A DNA stretch of 5,203 bases from the NCBI GenBank assembly GCA_041622675.1, contig JBFJYH010000086.1, forward strand, positions 1 to 5,203. Direction: 5' to 3'. Below are positions 1 through 5,203 of this stretch, piece after piece. Every line of letters begins with the position of its first letter. Position 1 is the stretch's first letter. A program made the position numbers and the translations under genes. Below the pieces are notes generated by a model, which saw only the letters and a program-made list of their open reading frames with translations, was not told the origin of the DNA and searched no databases. The stretch comes from Reddybacter sp041622675 (lineage in GTDB: Bacteria; Pseudomonadota; Gammaproteobacteria; Pseudomonadales; Porticoccaceae).

Positions 1-132
1 GAGCAATTTCAACAACTGGATGAAAATGATCTAATAAGAAATTTCGGCCAATCATTGTGGCAGTACAATGTAGAACGAGAGCGACTAATGCCTATATTTA
101 TCCAAAAATTAAGCATGTTTACTGTTGCATAA
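1..132 (+). CDS. C-terminal fragment of an unknown protein, probably an integron gene-cassette ORF
   Basis: Frame 1 is open from the window edge to a TAA at 130-132, giving 43 residues that end in QKLSMFTVA. The other two plus frames close within the first 35 bases. The fragment has a mixed charged and aromatic composition (LDENDLIRNFGQSLWQYN) typical of a soluble protein, and I recognise no family in it. The main argument that it is real is context: an attC-like element begins four bases after the stop, which is the usual spacing at the end of an integron cassette gene. The 5' part lies outside the window, so length, start and function cannot be judged. A minus-strand ORF also spans this stretch, but it runs through the attC-like hairpin and the repeats and looks accidental. 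Confidence 0.5.
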   Translation, partial: EQFQQLDENDLIRNFGQSLWQYNVERERLMPIFIQKLSMFTVA

Positions 133-136
133 AAAC

Positions 137-191
137 GTATAACAAACGCATCTTGTCGGACTGGTTTTCCGCTGCGCTCCAAACCAGCCGG
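137..191 (+). other. attC-like integron recombination site, distal arm missing
   Basis: The sequence GTATAACAAACGC at 137-149 resembles the first arm (R'' side) of attC sites of the Vibrio repeat type. It is followed by an imperfect hairpin. CGG (157-159) and CTGGTTT (161-167) pair with AAACCAG (181-187) and CCG (188-190), leaving A160 unpaired. The loop TCCGCTGCGCTCC is at 168-180. An unpaired base in one arm is the hallmark that orients attC recombination, and this loop sequence is familiar from attC sites of marine gammaproteobacteria. The complementary right arm (expected to read like GATGCGTTTGTTA, ending in a GTTRRRY core) is absent. Repeats begin at 192 instead. As it stands the site is probably not recombinogenic. 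The assignment comes from remembered family patterns and structure, not from a search. Confidence 0.6.
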
Positions 192-243
192 AAATAAAGG
201 GGAAAATAAAGGGGACGCAAAATAAAGGGGACGCAACCCTTTA
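192..243 (+). repeat. Three AAATAAAGGGG repeats ending in a REP-like hairpin
   Basis: AAATAAAGGGG occurs at 192-202, 204-214 and 220-230. The second and third copies are followed by ACGCAA. The last copy forms a hairpin: TAAAGGG (223-229) pairs with CCCTTTA (237-243) around the loop GACGCAA (230-236). I recall AATAAAGGGGACGC-type repeats as common intergenic sequences in marine gammaproteobacteria, often near IS200/REP-associated Y1 transposase genes. No such transposase is in this window. The block sits exactly where the right arm of the attC-like site should be, so insertion or rearrangement there is likely. Calling it a mobile or REP-family element is inference. Confidence 0.6.
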
Positions 244-463
244 ATGTTTGAGAGACCTTTATCGATTTGAAAGCGATTGCCAATATTAAGCATTACTAAA
301 ATAAATTTTTAGTAATCATCCCCTTTCTCATACTGCCAAGTTGGTGGAATAACTTTATGGACGGTGTATAGAGTGCGCTTGTCAGCTGCTTTCAAGGACG
401 GTCTTTATTGATTTTTTCTGCACGTTTATTATCTTGATATAAAGTTGATAAACTCGGTCTTGG
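244..463. other. Non-coding AT-rich spacer with one palindrome
   Basis: No convincing coding frame is present here. The only strong structure is the inverted repeat at 292-316, listed separately. A weak promoter-like pair, TTTATT at 425-430 and TAAACT at 449-454, precedes the next gene, but neither hexamer is close enough to consensus to call. The stretch probably combines the remains of the integron margin with the leader of the gene at 464. Confidence 0.4.
292..316. terminator. AT-rich perfect inverted repeat, possible terminator
   Basis: ATTACTAAAA (292-301) pairs perfectly with TTTTAGTAAT (307-316) around the loop TAAAT, a 10-bp stem. It could end transcription leaving the cassette gene, since T306-T310 lies in the descending arm. 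However, no separate T-run follows and the stem is AT-rich, so it may instead be a protein-binding palindrome or chance. Confidence 0.3.
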
Positions 464-1021
464 ATGACGGCCAATAGATGTTTACTAATAAACTGTATTG
501 ATTCAATATTTCGCAATATGACAAAGCCTACAGATAGCCATTCACCATTGAATTCGAGCCCTTGTATGATGAACGAAACTGATCCTACCTATCATGGATT
601 TTTGTCGAATGAAGAAACGACAACGTTTCTCTTGTCACTACTGCATGCCGAACGTGCCGGCGCAAAGGTGTGTCTATTGTCTGAGAAAGGCGCGCCATCT
701 ATAGAGCATAAGCAGCTTCTCTACGATATTGGTCAAGACGAGAAGAAATCCTGTCAGGGCTTGATCGATAGTCTCAAAATAATGGGTGTGAGTCCTGATA
801 ATCAGGTGGGCGACTTTGCCGCTAAATGTCTTGCGATTAACTGTTTTGAGGAGCGGTTGCAGTTTTTAAATCGGGGACAAGGTTGGGTTGTTCGCGAAAT
901 AGAGAAAAACTTGGCAAAAATTTCAAATTCTAGCGTGCAAGAACAGCTACGAGTGATGCTGGAGGAACATCGCCAGAATATTGATAAAGTAAACGGTTTT
1001 CTTAAGGATGAAAATAGCTAG
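464..1021 (+). CDS. DUF6306-like, ferritin-like helical protein
   Basis: The 185-residue product matches what I remember of the DUF6306 family. The features are LLHAERAGAKV (59-69), QDEKKSC (91-97), the family-typical ERLQFLNRGQGWVVREI (130-146) and MLEEHRQNID (165-174). The pattern suggests a soluble four-helix bundle related to ferritin-like proteins. Acidic and His residues that could bind metal are E63, D92/E93, E129/E130 and E168/H169, but this is inference. No biochemical role is established that I know of. The start is uncertain. ATG464 has no clear ribosome site and adds an extension unlike the family. ATG518 (residue 19) and ATG566/569 (residues 35-36) are alternatives, and the conserved part begins near residue 48. 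The gene stands alone, ends before a strong terminator, and appears more AT-rich than the genes to its right, in keeping with its place beside the integron remnant. Confidence 0.75.
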   Translation: MTANRCLLINCIDSIFRNMTKPTDSHSPLNSSPCMMNETDPTYHGFLSNEETTTFLLSLLHAERAGAKVCLLSEKGAPSIEHKQLLYDIGQDEKKSCQGLIDSLKIMGVSPDNQVGDFAAKCLAINCFEERLQFLNRGQGWVVREIEKNLAKISNSSVQEQLRVMLEEHRQNIDKVNGFLKDENS

Positions 1022-1082
1022 CAAAGGCTGCATTTTTTCTGGCTGAGTGTCTCGTGCTTTCTCGAGTGATTTGACCGCGATT

Positions 1083-1130
1083 AAAAAATCAGTACAGGCA
1101 AAAAATATGTTTTGCCTGTACTGATTTTTT
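1083..1130. terminator. Bidirectional intrinsic terminator
   Basis: A 21-bp perfect stem (1083-1103 with 1110-1130) encloses the loop AATATG. The stem core is TCAGTACAGGC, and it is flanked by A-runs on the left and T-runs on the right, so each strand reads as a hairpin followed by a U-tract. It lies 61 bases after the DUF6306-like gene and six bases beyond the stop of the convergent gene at 1137-1484, and so serves both. Confidence 0.92.
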
Positions 1131-1136
1131 TAAATA

Positions 1137-1484
1137 CTAATAATTGGCGGCGATAAATCGCTTCCACTCTTCCCATCGCTCGGCATTGTAGGGGAATTTC
1201 TCGTGGTCATAGGCAGAGGCGTGGAATTCTTTGCCGTCAATAGTGCCCGAGACATAGCCGATAAATTTCATTTGCTCGGCATACATGGGCTTGTGTTCAG
1301 CGGGCACCGTTTTTGCCGTATCGGCTGACCACAGGCCGGCAGCACGCATGGTTTCAATAATCGCTTGAGCAGCGCTATCGCCGACACCTGAATTGATGCA
1401 GAGGTAGAGACTGGCGTTGGTCATGTCCGTGCCATCGAAATACATTTCAAAGTTGTTGATCAGGTCAGTTGATGAGAGTGCCAT
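1137..1484 (-). CDS. Unknown 115-residue soluble protein
   Basis: The 115-residue protein starts MALSSTDLINNFEMYFDG and ends EWKRFIAANY. I do not recognise the family. It has no signal peptide, membrane segment or obvious catalytic motif. It is rich in aromatic and acidic residues, with a Met/Ala-rich helix-like middle (DSAAQAIIETMRAAGLW, about 36-52) and a C-terminal part rich in Trp, Tyr, Phe and His (FHASAYDHEKFPYNAERW), suggesting a small compact cytoplasmic domain. The start is well supported: AAGGAG (complement of 1493-1498) lies eight bases before the ATG at 1484. The gene is divergent from the LLM flavin oxidoreductase and shares an upstream region with it. Shared regulation, or a role beside that enzyme, is possible but unproven. 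Codon use looks normal and the reading frame is intact, so it is very probably a real gene. Confidence 0.85.
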   Translation of the reverse strand: MALSSTDLINNFEMYFDGTDMTNASLYLCINSGVGDSAAQAIIETMRAAGLWSADTAKTVPAEHKPMYAEQMKFIGYVSGTIDGKEFHASAYDHEKFPYNAERWEEWKRFIAANY

Positions 1485-1492
1485 GGTGAAAG

Positions 1493-1498
1493 CTCCTT
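1493..1498 (-). promoter_or_regulatory. Ribosome binding site of the unknown 115-residue gene
   Basis: On the minus strand this reads AAGGAG, eight bases before the ATG at 1484. It is a near-perfect Shine-Dalgarno sequence and fixes the start. Confidence 0.85.
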
Positions 1499-1513
1499 AA
1501 AAATATTTTTTCT

Positions 1514-1528
1514 AGTCACTGTGTGACT
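1514..1528. promoter_or_regulatory. Palindrome, candidate operator in the divergent intergenic region
   Basis: AGTCAC (1514-1519) and GTGACT (1523-1528) form a perfect 6-bp dyad around TGT. It lies 30 bases upstream of the 115-residue gene's start and about 190 bases upstream of the LLM gene. Its shape suits a dimeric helix-turn-helix repressor such as a TetR- or GntR-type protein, but no regulator gene is in the window. The function is inferred only from position and symmetry. Confidence 0.35.
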
Positions 1529-1706
1529 GATTAAGCGGCAAAATCTAGAAAATTTAAGCTGAGTTTAGCGAAATCTTGACAGTATGGCAGCCGACTTGTG
1601 TGTGAGTGCGTAGAGGTTGGTTTCGGTAAGCAGGTGAGCACTTCGCAGAAGTATGGCAGAATTGGTGGTGCACATTTATTCATTGATTCCACTTACTAAA
1701 ATAAAT

Positions 1707-1711
1707 AGGAG
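1707..1711 (+). promoter_or_regulatory. Ribosome binding site that decides the LLM gene start
   Basis: AGGAG lies seven bases before the ATG at 1719. The in-frame ATG at 1653 has no comparable site and would add 22 residues that do not fit the family, so 1719 is preferred. Confidence 0.85.
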
Positions 1712-1718
1712 AAATACT

Positions 1719-2807
1719 ATGGATGTCGGTGTTGTTATGGCCTTTCAGAGTAGTCACAACCAGCCCCTGTCGGACCTAGACGTTTATCAAAATGAGCTGG
1801 CGATTGCCCGGCTTGCCGAACCTTTAGGTTTTGACTCAATATGGGGGGTTGAGCACCATTTTACCAATTACACCATGTGCCCAAATACTATGCAGTTTTT
1901 GAGCTTTATGGCTGGCCAAACCAGTACCATTAAGGTCGGTACTGCCGCGATTATTTTGCCCTGGCACAAAGACCCCTTGCGTGTCGCTACCGATATGGCG
2001 ATGCTCGACAATATGTCTAACGGCCGTGCGCTGATCGGTATGGGCCGCGGTTTGGCGCGGGTCGAATACGATGGTTTTGGTATCGATATGGATACCTCAC
2101 GCGAGCGCTTCAATGAGTCGGCGCAGATGATTCTCGACGCTCTTGAAACGGGGACGATGGAGGCCCACGACGGCCAATTCTTTAAGCAGGCGCGCCGCGA
2201 TATTCGCCCTGAACCTTTTAAAACGTTTAAAGACAGAACCTATATCGTCTCTATGTCACCCGATACCGTTCCCCATGCCGCTCGTATGGGTGGTCGCTTT
2301 ATGACCTTTGCCGTTGGCCCCTGGGCACAGCGTGCGAAAGATATTGAGCTCTATCGCGAACTCTATATGGAGAATCATGGCACAGTGGCACCACCGGTTT
2401 CAGCCAATATTTTTACTGTCTGCGATAAAGACCCTGGTCGTGCGAAAGATATGGCGTACAAATACATGGGTGATTACTGGGAGTCGGCGATGCGCCACTA
2501 CGAAATGAAGGGTGAGCATTTCGATGATATTAAAGGTTATGAGCACTACGCCCAGTCATCGGTCGCCATGCGTGCAGACGCGGATCGCGTGACCGAGCAA
2601 TATGTTGAGCAACAAATTTACGGAACGCCCGACCAGTGTCTGGAAAGGCTCAAAGGTATTGAGGATATTATCGGTAACTTTGAAATGAACTGTTTCTTCA
2701 CCTATGCCGGCATGGATTATGACTACTGTAAACAAAGTATGACAACCTTTGCTGAAGGTGCGTTGCCAGTGCTGAAGAAGTGGGACAACAGCACCAAGGT
2801 GGCTTGA
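1719..2807 (+). CDS. LLM class flavin-dependent oxidoreductase (luciferase-like monooxygenase)
   Basis: The 362-residue product belongs to the bacterial luciferase-like family (PF00296). These are single-domain TIM barrels that use reduced FMN or F420 supplied by a partner reductase to oxidise small organic substrates in the cytoplasm. Visible signatures are a first strand MDVGVVMAF, LAEPLGFDSIWGVEHHF (residues 32-48, with the typical EHHF), DPLRVATDMAMLDNMSNGR (85-103), GMGRG (107-111) and an EY.GFG segment (116-121). Length and start are normal for the family when the AGGAG-supported ATG is used. The substrate cannot be read from the sequence. Possibilities include long-chain aldehydes, alkanes, sulfonates or xenobiotics. 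No reductase gene is adjacent. The gene is monocistronic, divergent from the unknown 115-residue gene, and closed by a strong terminator. Confidence 0.93.
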   Translation: MDVGVVMAFQSSHNQPLSDLDVYQNELAIARLAEPLGFDSIWGVEHHFTNYTMCPNTMQFLSFMAGQTSTIKVGTAAIILPWHKDPLRVATDMAMLDNMSNGRALIGMGRGLARVEYDGFGIDMDTSRERFNESAQMILDALETGTMEAHDGQFFKQARRDIRPEPFKTFKDRTYIVSMSPDTVPHAARMGGRFMTFAVGPWAQRAKDIELYRELYMENHGTVAPPVSANIFTVCDKDPGRAKDMAYKYMGDYWESAMRHYEMKGEHFDDIKGYEHYAQSSVAMRADADRVTEQYVEQQIYGTPDQCLERLKGIEDIIGNFEMNCFFTYAGMDYDYCKQSMTTFAEGALPVLKKWDNSTKVA

Positions 2808-2858
2808 TCAATGCTCTGACTTGAGACTGCTGTCTTGCCATTTGCATTAGCAGGTGGC

Positions 2859-2900
2859 ATTAAAAAGCCCCCGCTGTTTTATCAGTGGGGGCTTTTTAAT
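2859..2900. terminator. Bidirectional intrinsic terminator
   Basis: An 18-bp stem (2859-2876 with 2883-2900, one G-T pair) has the core AAAAAGCCCCC/GGGGGCTTTTT and the loop TTTTAT. T-tracts are present on both strands. It lies 51 bases after the LLM gene and 13 bases beyond the stop of the convergent rhlE, ending both transcripts. Confidence 0.93.
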
Positions 2901-2913
2901 CGTACGCTATAAC

Positions 2914-4377
2914 TTAACGGTTGCCGGATTGTATAGCGCGTTCTGGTTCTATCAGGTTGCCCGAACTCGCTTTTTGATGCCGGGGCTGATTATTGCCGCT
3001 ATTGCTTGAGCGTTGGTTGTTACCGTTGGCACTTCTGACGTTAGAGTTGCCATTGCCATTGCCATTGCCATTGCCATTGCTGGCGCGTTGCTGGCTCGGT
3101 CGTCTGCGTTGTCCACCGTTGCCAGCAGGCTTGTTTGCTGCATTGCGTGGGTTGCGTCCCTGGCCGTTGCGATTGCCTGGCGAGCTGCGGCGCGGTTGGG
3201 CATTGCGTGCCGGTCGGTGACCCGAGCGCGATTCGGGCAGAGCGTGGTCGGGTTCAAAACCTTCGACCTCTTCGCGGGGGATTTTGTTCTTAATCAGGCG
3301 CTCAATATCGCTCAACTGTTTGATTTCATCGGCGCTCACTAAAGACACGGCATGACCACTGGATCCGGCGCGGGCGGTGCGGCCAATGCGATGTACGTAA
3401 TCCTCGGGTACATTCGGGAGATCGAAATTAACGACTTGTGGCAATTGGTCAATGTCGATACCCCGTGCGGCGATATCGGTGGCGACCAGTATTTGCACCT
3501 TACCATTTTTGAATTCGGCGAGAGCTTTGGTGCGTTGGGCCTGACTTTTGTTGCCGTGAATCGCTGCGGCATGGATGTTGTCGCGCTCGAGCAATTTCAC
3601 CAGCTTGTTGGCACCGTGCTTGGTGCGGCTAAAGACTAAAGCTTGATGCCACCCTTCGTTGCGGATCAGGTGGCTGAGAAGTGCCGCTTTACGGCCTTTA
3701 TCGACGGGGTGAATCTTCTGCTCCACCTTGGTGGCTGTGGTGTTTTGCGGAGCGACATCAATTTCTACCGGGTTATTAAGCAAGCCTCGCGCGAGGTGGC
3801 GAATCTCGTCGGAAAACGTCGCCGAGAAAAGCAGGTTTTGTCGCTTTTTGGGCATCAGCGAAATAATGCGTTTAATGTCGTGAATAAAGCCCATGTCGAG
3901 CATGCGATCGGCTTCATCGAGTACCAGTACTTCAACGTCGTTAAAGTTAATGGCGTTTTGCTTGTGCAGATCGAGCAGGCGACCCGGAGTGGCAACCAGT
4001 ATTTCGACACCACGGCGCAATTTCATCATTTGCGGGTTGATTTTTACACCGCCAAACACGACGGTAGAACGCAGGTTCAGGTGCTTGCCGTAGTCGAGCA
4101 CACTCTCGTGTATTTGTGCCGCGAGCTCACGGGTGGGCGTCACCACTAATGCCAATGTGCGGTTGCTGTTGGCTGTGGGCTTGTCGGCGAGCAGGTGTAG
4201 TAGGGGCAAAGTGAAGCCCGCTGTTTTACCGGTGCCGGTTTGTGCGCTGGCCATCAGGTCGTGACCGTCAAGAACTGCGGGAATCGCTTTCGCTTGAATT
4301 GGTGAGGGCGTGTCGTAGCCTTTTTCGCTAACGGCGCGCAGCAGGGGCTCGGAGAGGCCGAGGGTGTCAAATGTCAT
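2914..4377 (-). CDS. rhlE: DEAD-box ATP-dependent RNA helicase, RhlE type
   Basis: The 487-residue enzyme unwinds RNA duplexes with ATP and acts in ribosome assembly, mRNA decay and cold adaptation. The full helicase core is present: Q motif GYDTPSPIQ (20-28), motif I AQTGTGKT (45-52), Ia PTRELAAQ (81-88), Ib TPGRLLD (130-136), II DEAD (154-157), III SAT (185-187), IV LVFSRTK (247-253), V ATDIAARGID (299-308) and VI HRIGRTARAG (329-338). The start MTFDTLGLSEPLLRAV is the usual RhlE opening, and AGGAAA (complement of 4383-4388) lies just upstream. From about residue 381 the tail is disordered, basic and rich in Arg, Asn, Gly, Ser and Gln, as in RhlE proteins, and probably binds RNA. It contains a Gly-Asn run (434-444) encoded by a DNA hexanucleotide repeat. 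The gene stands alone after a long structured leader. Confidence 0.95.
   Translation of the reverse strand: MTFDTLGLSEPLLRAVSEKGYDTPSPIQAKAIPAVLDGHDLMASAQTGTGKTAGFTLPLLHLLADKPTANSNRTLALVVTPTRELAAQIHESVLDYGKHLNLRSTVVFGGVKINPQMMKLRRGVEILVATPGRLLDLHKQNAINFNDVEVLVLDEADRMLDMGFIHDIKRIISLMPKKRQNLLFSATFSDEIRHLARGLLNNPVEIDVAPQNTTATKVEQKIHPVDKGRKAALLSHLIRNEGWHQALVFSRTKHGANKLVKLLERDNIHAAAIHGNKSQAQRTKALAEFKNGKVQILVATDIAARGIDIDQLPQVVNFDLPNVPEDYVHRIGRTARAGSSGHAVSLVSADEIKQLSDIERLIKNKIPREEVEGFEPDHALPESRSGHRPARNAQPRRSSPGNRNGQGRNPRNAANKPAGNGGQRRRPSQQRASNGNGNGNGNGNSNVRSANGNNQRSSNSGNNQPRHQKASSGNLIEPERAIQSGNR
3047..3080 (-). repeat. TTGCCA hexanucleotide tandem repeat inside rhlE
   Basis: TTGCCA is repeated five times exactly (3047-3076) plus a partial sixth copy to 3080. 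On the coding strand it reads as alternating AAT GGC codons (Asn-Gly). A change of unit number by slippage would lengthen or shorten the disordered tail by two residues per unit without breaking the frame. Confidence 0.9.
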
Positions 4378-4417
4378 GAATCTTTCCTATGTGTCGAACA
4401 ATGACCACATATTTTGA

Positions 4418-4458
4418 GGCGCTGAATATCATTTATTCAGCGCCCATAAAAAATGGGC
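4418..4458 (-). promoter_or_regulatory. Two overlapping hairpins in the rhlE leader
   Basis: GGCGCTGAATA (4418-4428) pairs with TATTCAGCGCC (4434-4444) in a perfect 11-bp stem with a five-base loop. GCCCAT (4442-4447) pairs with ATGGGC (4453-4458) around AAAAA. The two stems share bases 4442-4444, so they cannot both form fully. They lie 40-80 bases upstream of the rhlE start, between slyD and rhlE, and could be a leader switch for rhlE. A terminator for slyD is less likely, because neither stem is followed by a clean U-run on the minus strand. Confidence 0.45.
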
Positions 4459-4655
4459 TAGCGTCGGAGTATTGTTTTAAATACCAAGGGCTTGTGATGA
4501 CCGGGATACTTATATGGGACGCTTGACAGAGGATGGAAAAGGCACTGATCTTTCTGATAAGGCCTCTTGATTCAAGCGTGTTGTCAAGGTGTTGCGGCTA
4601 TTTATTGAGCCAATACAGTTCAGTGCTGGACCGTACTGGCGCCAGATTGTACACC
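4459..4655. other. Non-coding part of the slyD-rhlE spacer
   Basis: Together with its flanking hairpins this belongs to a spacer of about 324 bases with no credible gene. TTGACA occurs on the minus strand at 4587-4582 and on the plus strand at 4523-4528, but neither has an acceptable -10 hexamer at normal spacing. A short palindrome, CTTGATTCAAG, lies at 4566-4576. The rhlE promoter must lie here or near it, but I cannot place it. Confidence 0.4.
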
Positions 4656-4691
4656 TCGAGTGGCTCTATTGATAGCTGCACTCGATTTTTT
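4656..4691 (+). terminator. Terminator-like hairpin with a plus-strand T-run
   Basis: TCGAGTG (4656-4662) pairs with CACTCGA (4679-4685). GCT (4663-4665) and AGC (4674-4676) can add inner pairs. TTTTTT follows at 4686-4691. It reads as an intrinsic terminator on the plus strand, although no plus-strand gene precedes it. It begins 11 bases beyond the slyD stop, so it could mark the slyD transcript end, protect its 3' end, or stop antisense transcription into slyD. Confidence 0.45.
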
Positions 4692-4701
4692 AGTATGACA
4701 A

Positions 4702-5190
4702 TTAGTGGTGGTGTCCACAACCACCAGCACTATGAGGGTGGCCGTGGGCGAGCTCTTCTGCCGTCGCTTCGCGAATACTATCGATAGTGACATCAAAGGT
4801 AATGGTCTTACCAGCCAAGGGGTGGTTGCCATTGAGTATGGCCTGGTCGCCATCAATCGCAGTCACTAACACCGATAGTGGGCCATTTTCTGTCTGTGCG
4901 GTAAAGCGCATGCCGACTTCTGGTTTTTCTTCGTCGCCAAACACTGAGAGGGGCACATGCTGTACCAGCTCGCTAATAAACTCTCCATAGCCATCTTCCG
5001 GCGCAATCGTTGCCTGTACGCGATCACCGACGTCTTTGCCCAGTAGTGCCAGTTCTAGCCCTTTAATGATATTACCGGCGCCGTGTAGATAGACTAGGGG
5101 CTCGCGCTCGGTGGAGGCGTCGATTTCTTCGCCGTTTTCATCAGTTAAAGTGTAATGGATGGAAACAACAGACTTGATTGCAATGCTCAT
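4702..5190 (-). CDS. slyD: FKBP-type peptidyl-prolyl cis-trans isomerase SlyD
   Basis: The 162-residue cytoplasmic protein is a prolyl isomerase and folding chaperone. In E. coli, SlyD also binds nickel and supports hydrogenase maturation. The start MSIAIKSVVSIHYTL aligns with E. coli SlyD MKVAKDLVVSLAY, so the N-terminus is right. The FKBP part includes PLVYLHGAGNIIKGLE (31-46), GDRVQATIAPEDGYGE (55-70) and NHPLAGKTITFDVTIDSIREAT (122-143). The insert-in-flap chaperone domain covers roughly 70-120. The tail HGHPHSAGGCGHHH (149-162) is short but keeps six His and one Cys for metal binding. E. coli has a longer Cys/His-rich tail, and the short form resembles the Pseudomonas protein. Only 13 bases precede the ATG and they are C-rich on the sense strand (GGCCCCCTGTT), with no Shine-Dalgarno visible. 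rhlE lies downstream on the same strand but far away. Confidence 0.93.
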   Translation of the reverse strand: MSIAIKSVVSIHYTLTDENGEEIDASTEREPLVYLHGAGNIIKGLELALLGKDVGDRVQATIAPEDGYGEFISELVQHVPLSVFGDEEKPEVGMRFTAQTENGPLSVLVTAIDGDQAILNGNHPLAGKTITFDVTIDSIREATAEELAHGHPHSAGGCGHHH

Positions 5191-5203
5191 AACAGGGGGC
5201 CAA

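Noticed and set aside
9..293. 94-codon minus-strand open frame across the left edge
   Set aside because: It runs through the attC-like hairpin and the AAATAAAGGGG repeats, has low-complexity content (SPLFSPLFPA) created by the repeats, and overlaps the more plausible plus-strand frame.
1585..1599. Sigma-54-like TGGCA and TTG elements with near-correct spacing
   Set aside because: The -12 element reads TTGT instead of the near-invariant TTGC, and no enhancer-binding regulator is nearby.
1576..1604. Perfect TTGACA at 1576-1581 as an LLM promoter
   Set aside because: The hexamer 17 bases downstream is TGTG-rich and unlike TATAAT, so a sigma-70 promoter cannot be supported.
1581..1659. AGTATGGCAG present twice (1581-1590 and 1650-1659)
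   Set aside because: Only ten bases match, with no dyad symmetry and unrelated flanks. Probably chance.
1653..1718. Upstream in-frame start for the LLM oxidoreductase
   Set aside because: There is no ribosome site before 1653, and the 22 extra residues do not fit the family. AGGAG before 1719 fits well.
3013..4149. Long plus-strand open frames antisense to rhlE
   Set aside because: They lie opposite a complete, conserved helicase gene, are broken by stops, and show no family motif. They are shadows of its codon use.
4533..4787. 84-codon plus-strand frame over the slyD 3' end
   Set aside because: It overlaps the end of slyD on the other strand, passes through the terminator-like hairpin and T-run, and has no recognisable protein character.

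Overview
The window looks like a chromosomal segment from a gammaproteobacterium, probably marine or environmental. The reasons are a Pseudomonas-like short-tailed SlyD, an RhlE-type DEAD-box helicase with a long basic Gly/Asn-rich tail, moderate GC content, and an integron attC-like element of the Vibrio/Shewanella style. No marker pins down the genus.

Layout. Positions 1-132 hold the last 43 codons of a plus-strand gene of unknown function. Four bases after its stop begins an attC-like sequence (about 137-191), as expected for an integron gene cassette. Its distal arm is missing and is replaced by three AAATAAAGGGG repeats ending in a small hairpin (192-243), a kind of repeat I associate with REP/IS200-type elements. 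Non-coding AT-rich DNA follows to 463. Then come a DUF6306-like helical protein (464-1021, +), a 21-bp perfect bidirectional terminator (1083-1130), and a convergent unknown 115-residue protein (1137-1484, -). A shared upstream region of about 230 bp carries a short palindrome. It separates the unknown gene from a divergent luciferase-like (LLM class) flavin oxidoreductase (1719-2807, +). A second bidirectional terminator (2859-2900) separates that gene from the convergent rhlE helicase (2914-4377, -). A 324-bp spacer with several inverted repeats leads to slyD (4702-5190, -), whose start lies 13 bases from the window edge.

How the genes relate. No operon or dedicated pathway is evident. rhlE (RNA remodelling) and slyD (prolyl isomerase, chaperone and metal handling) are housekeeping genes on the same strand but are separated by a long structured spacer. 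The LLM oxidoreductase and the unknown 115-residue gene are divergent and may share regulation. The left edge (1-463) is the accessory part: it looks like the eroded margin of an integron or cassette array. I did not find a convincing new multi-gene system. The best leads are the truncated attC junction with its repeats, the divergent unknown/LLM pair, and the overlapping hairpins in the rhlE leader.
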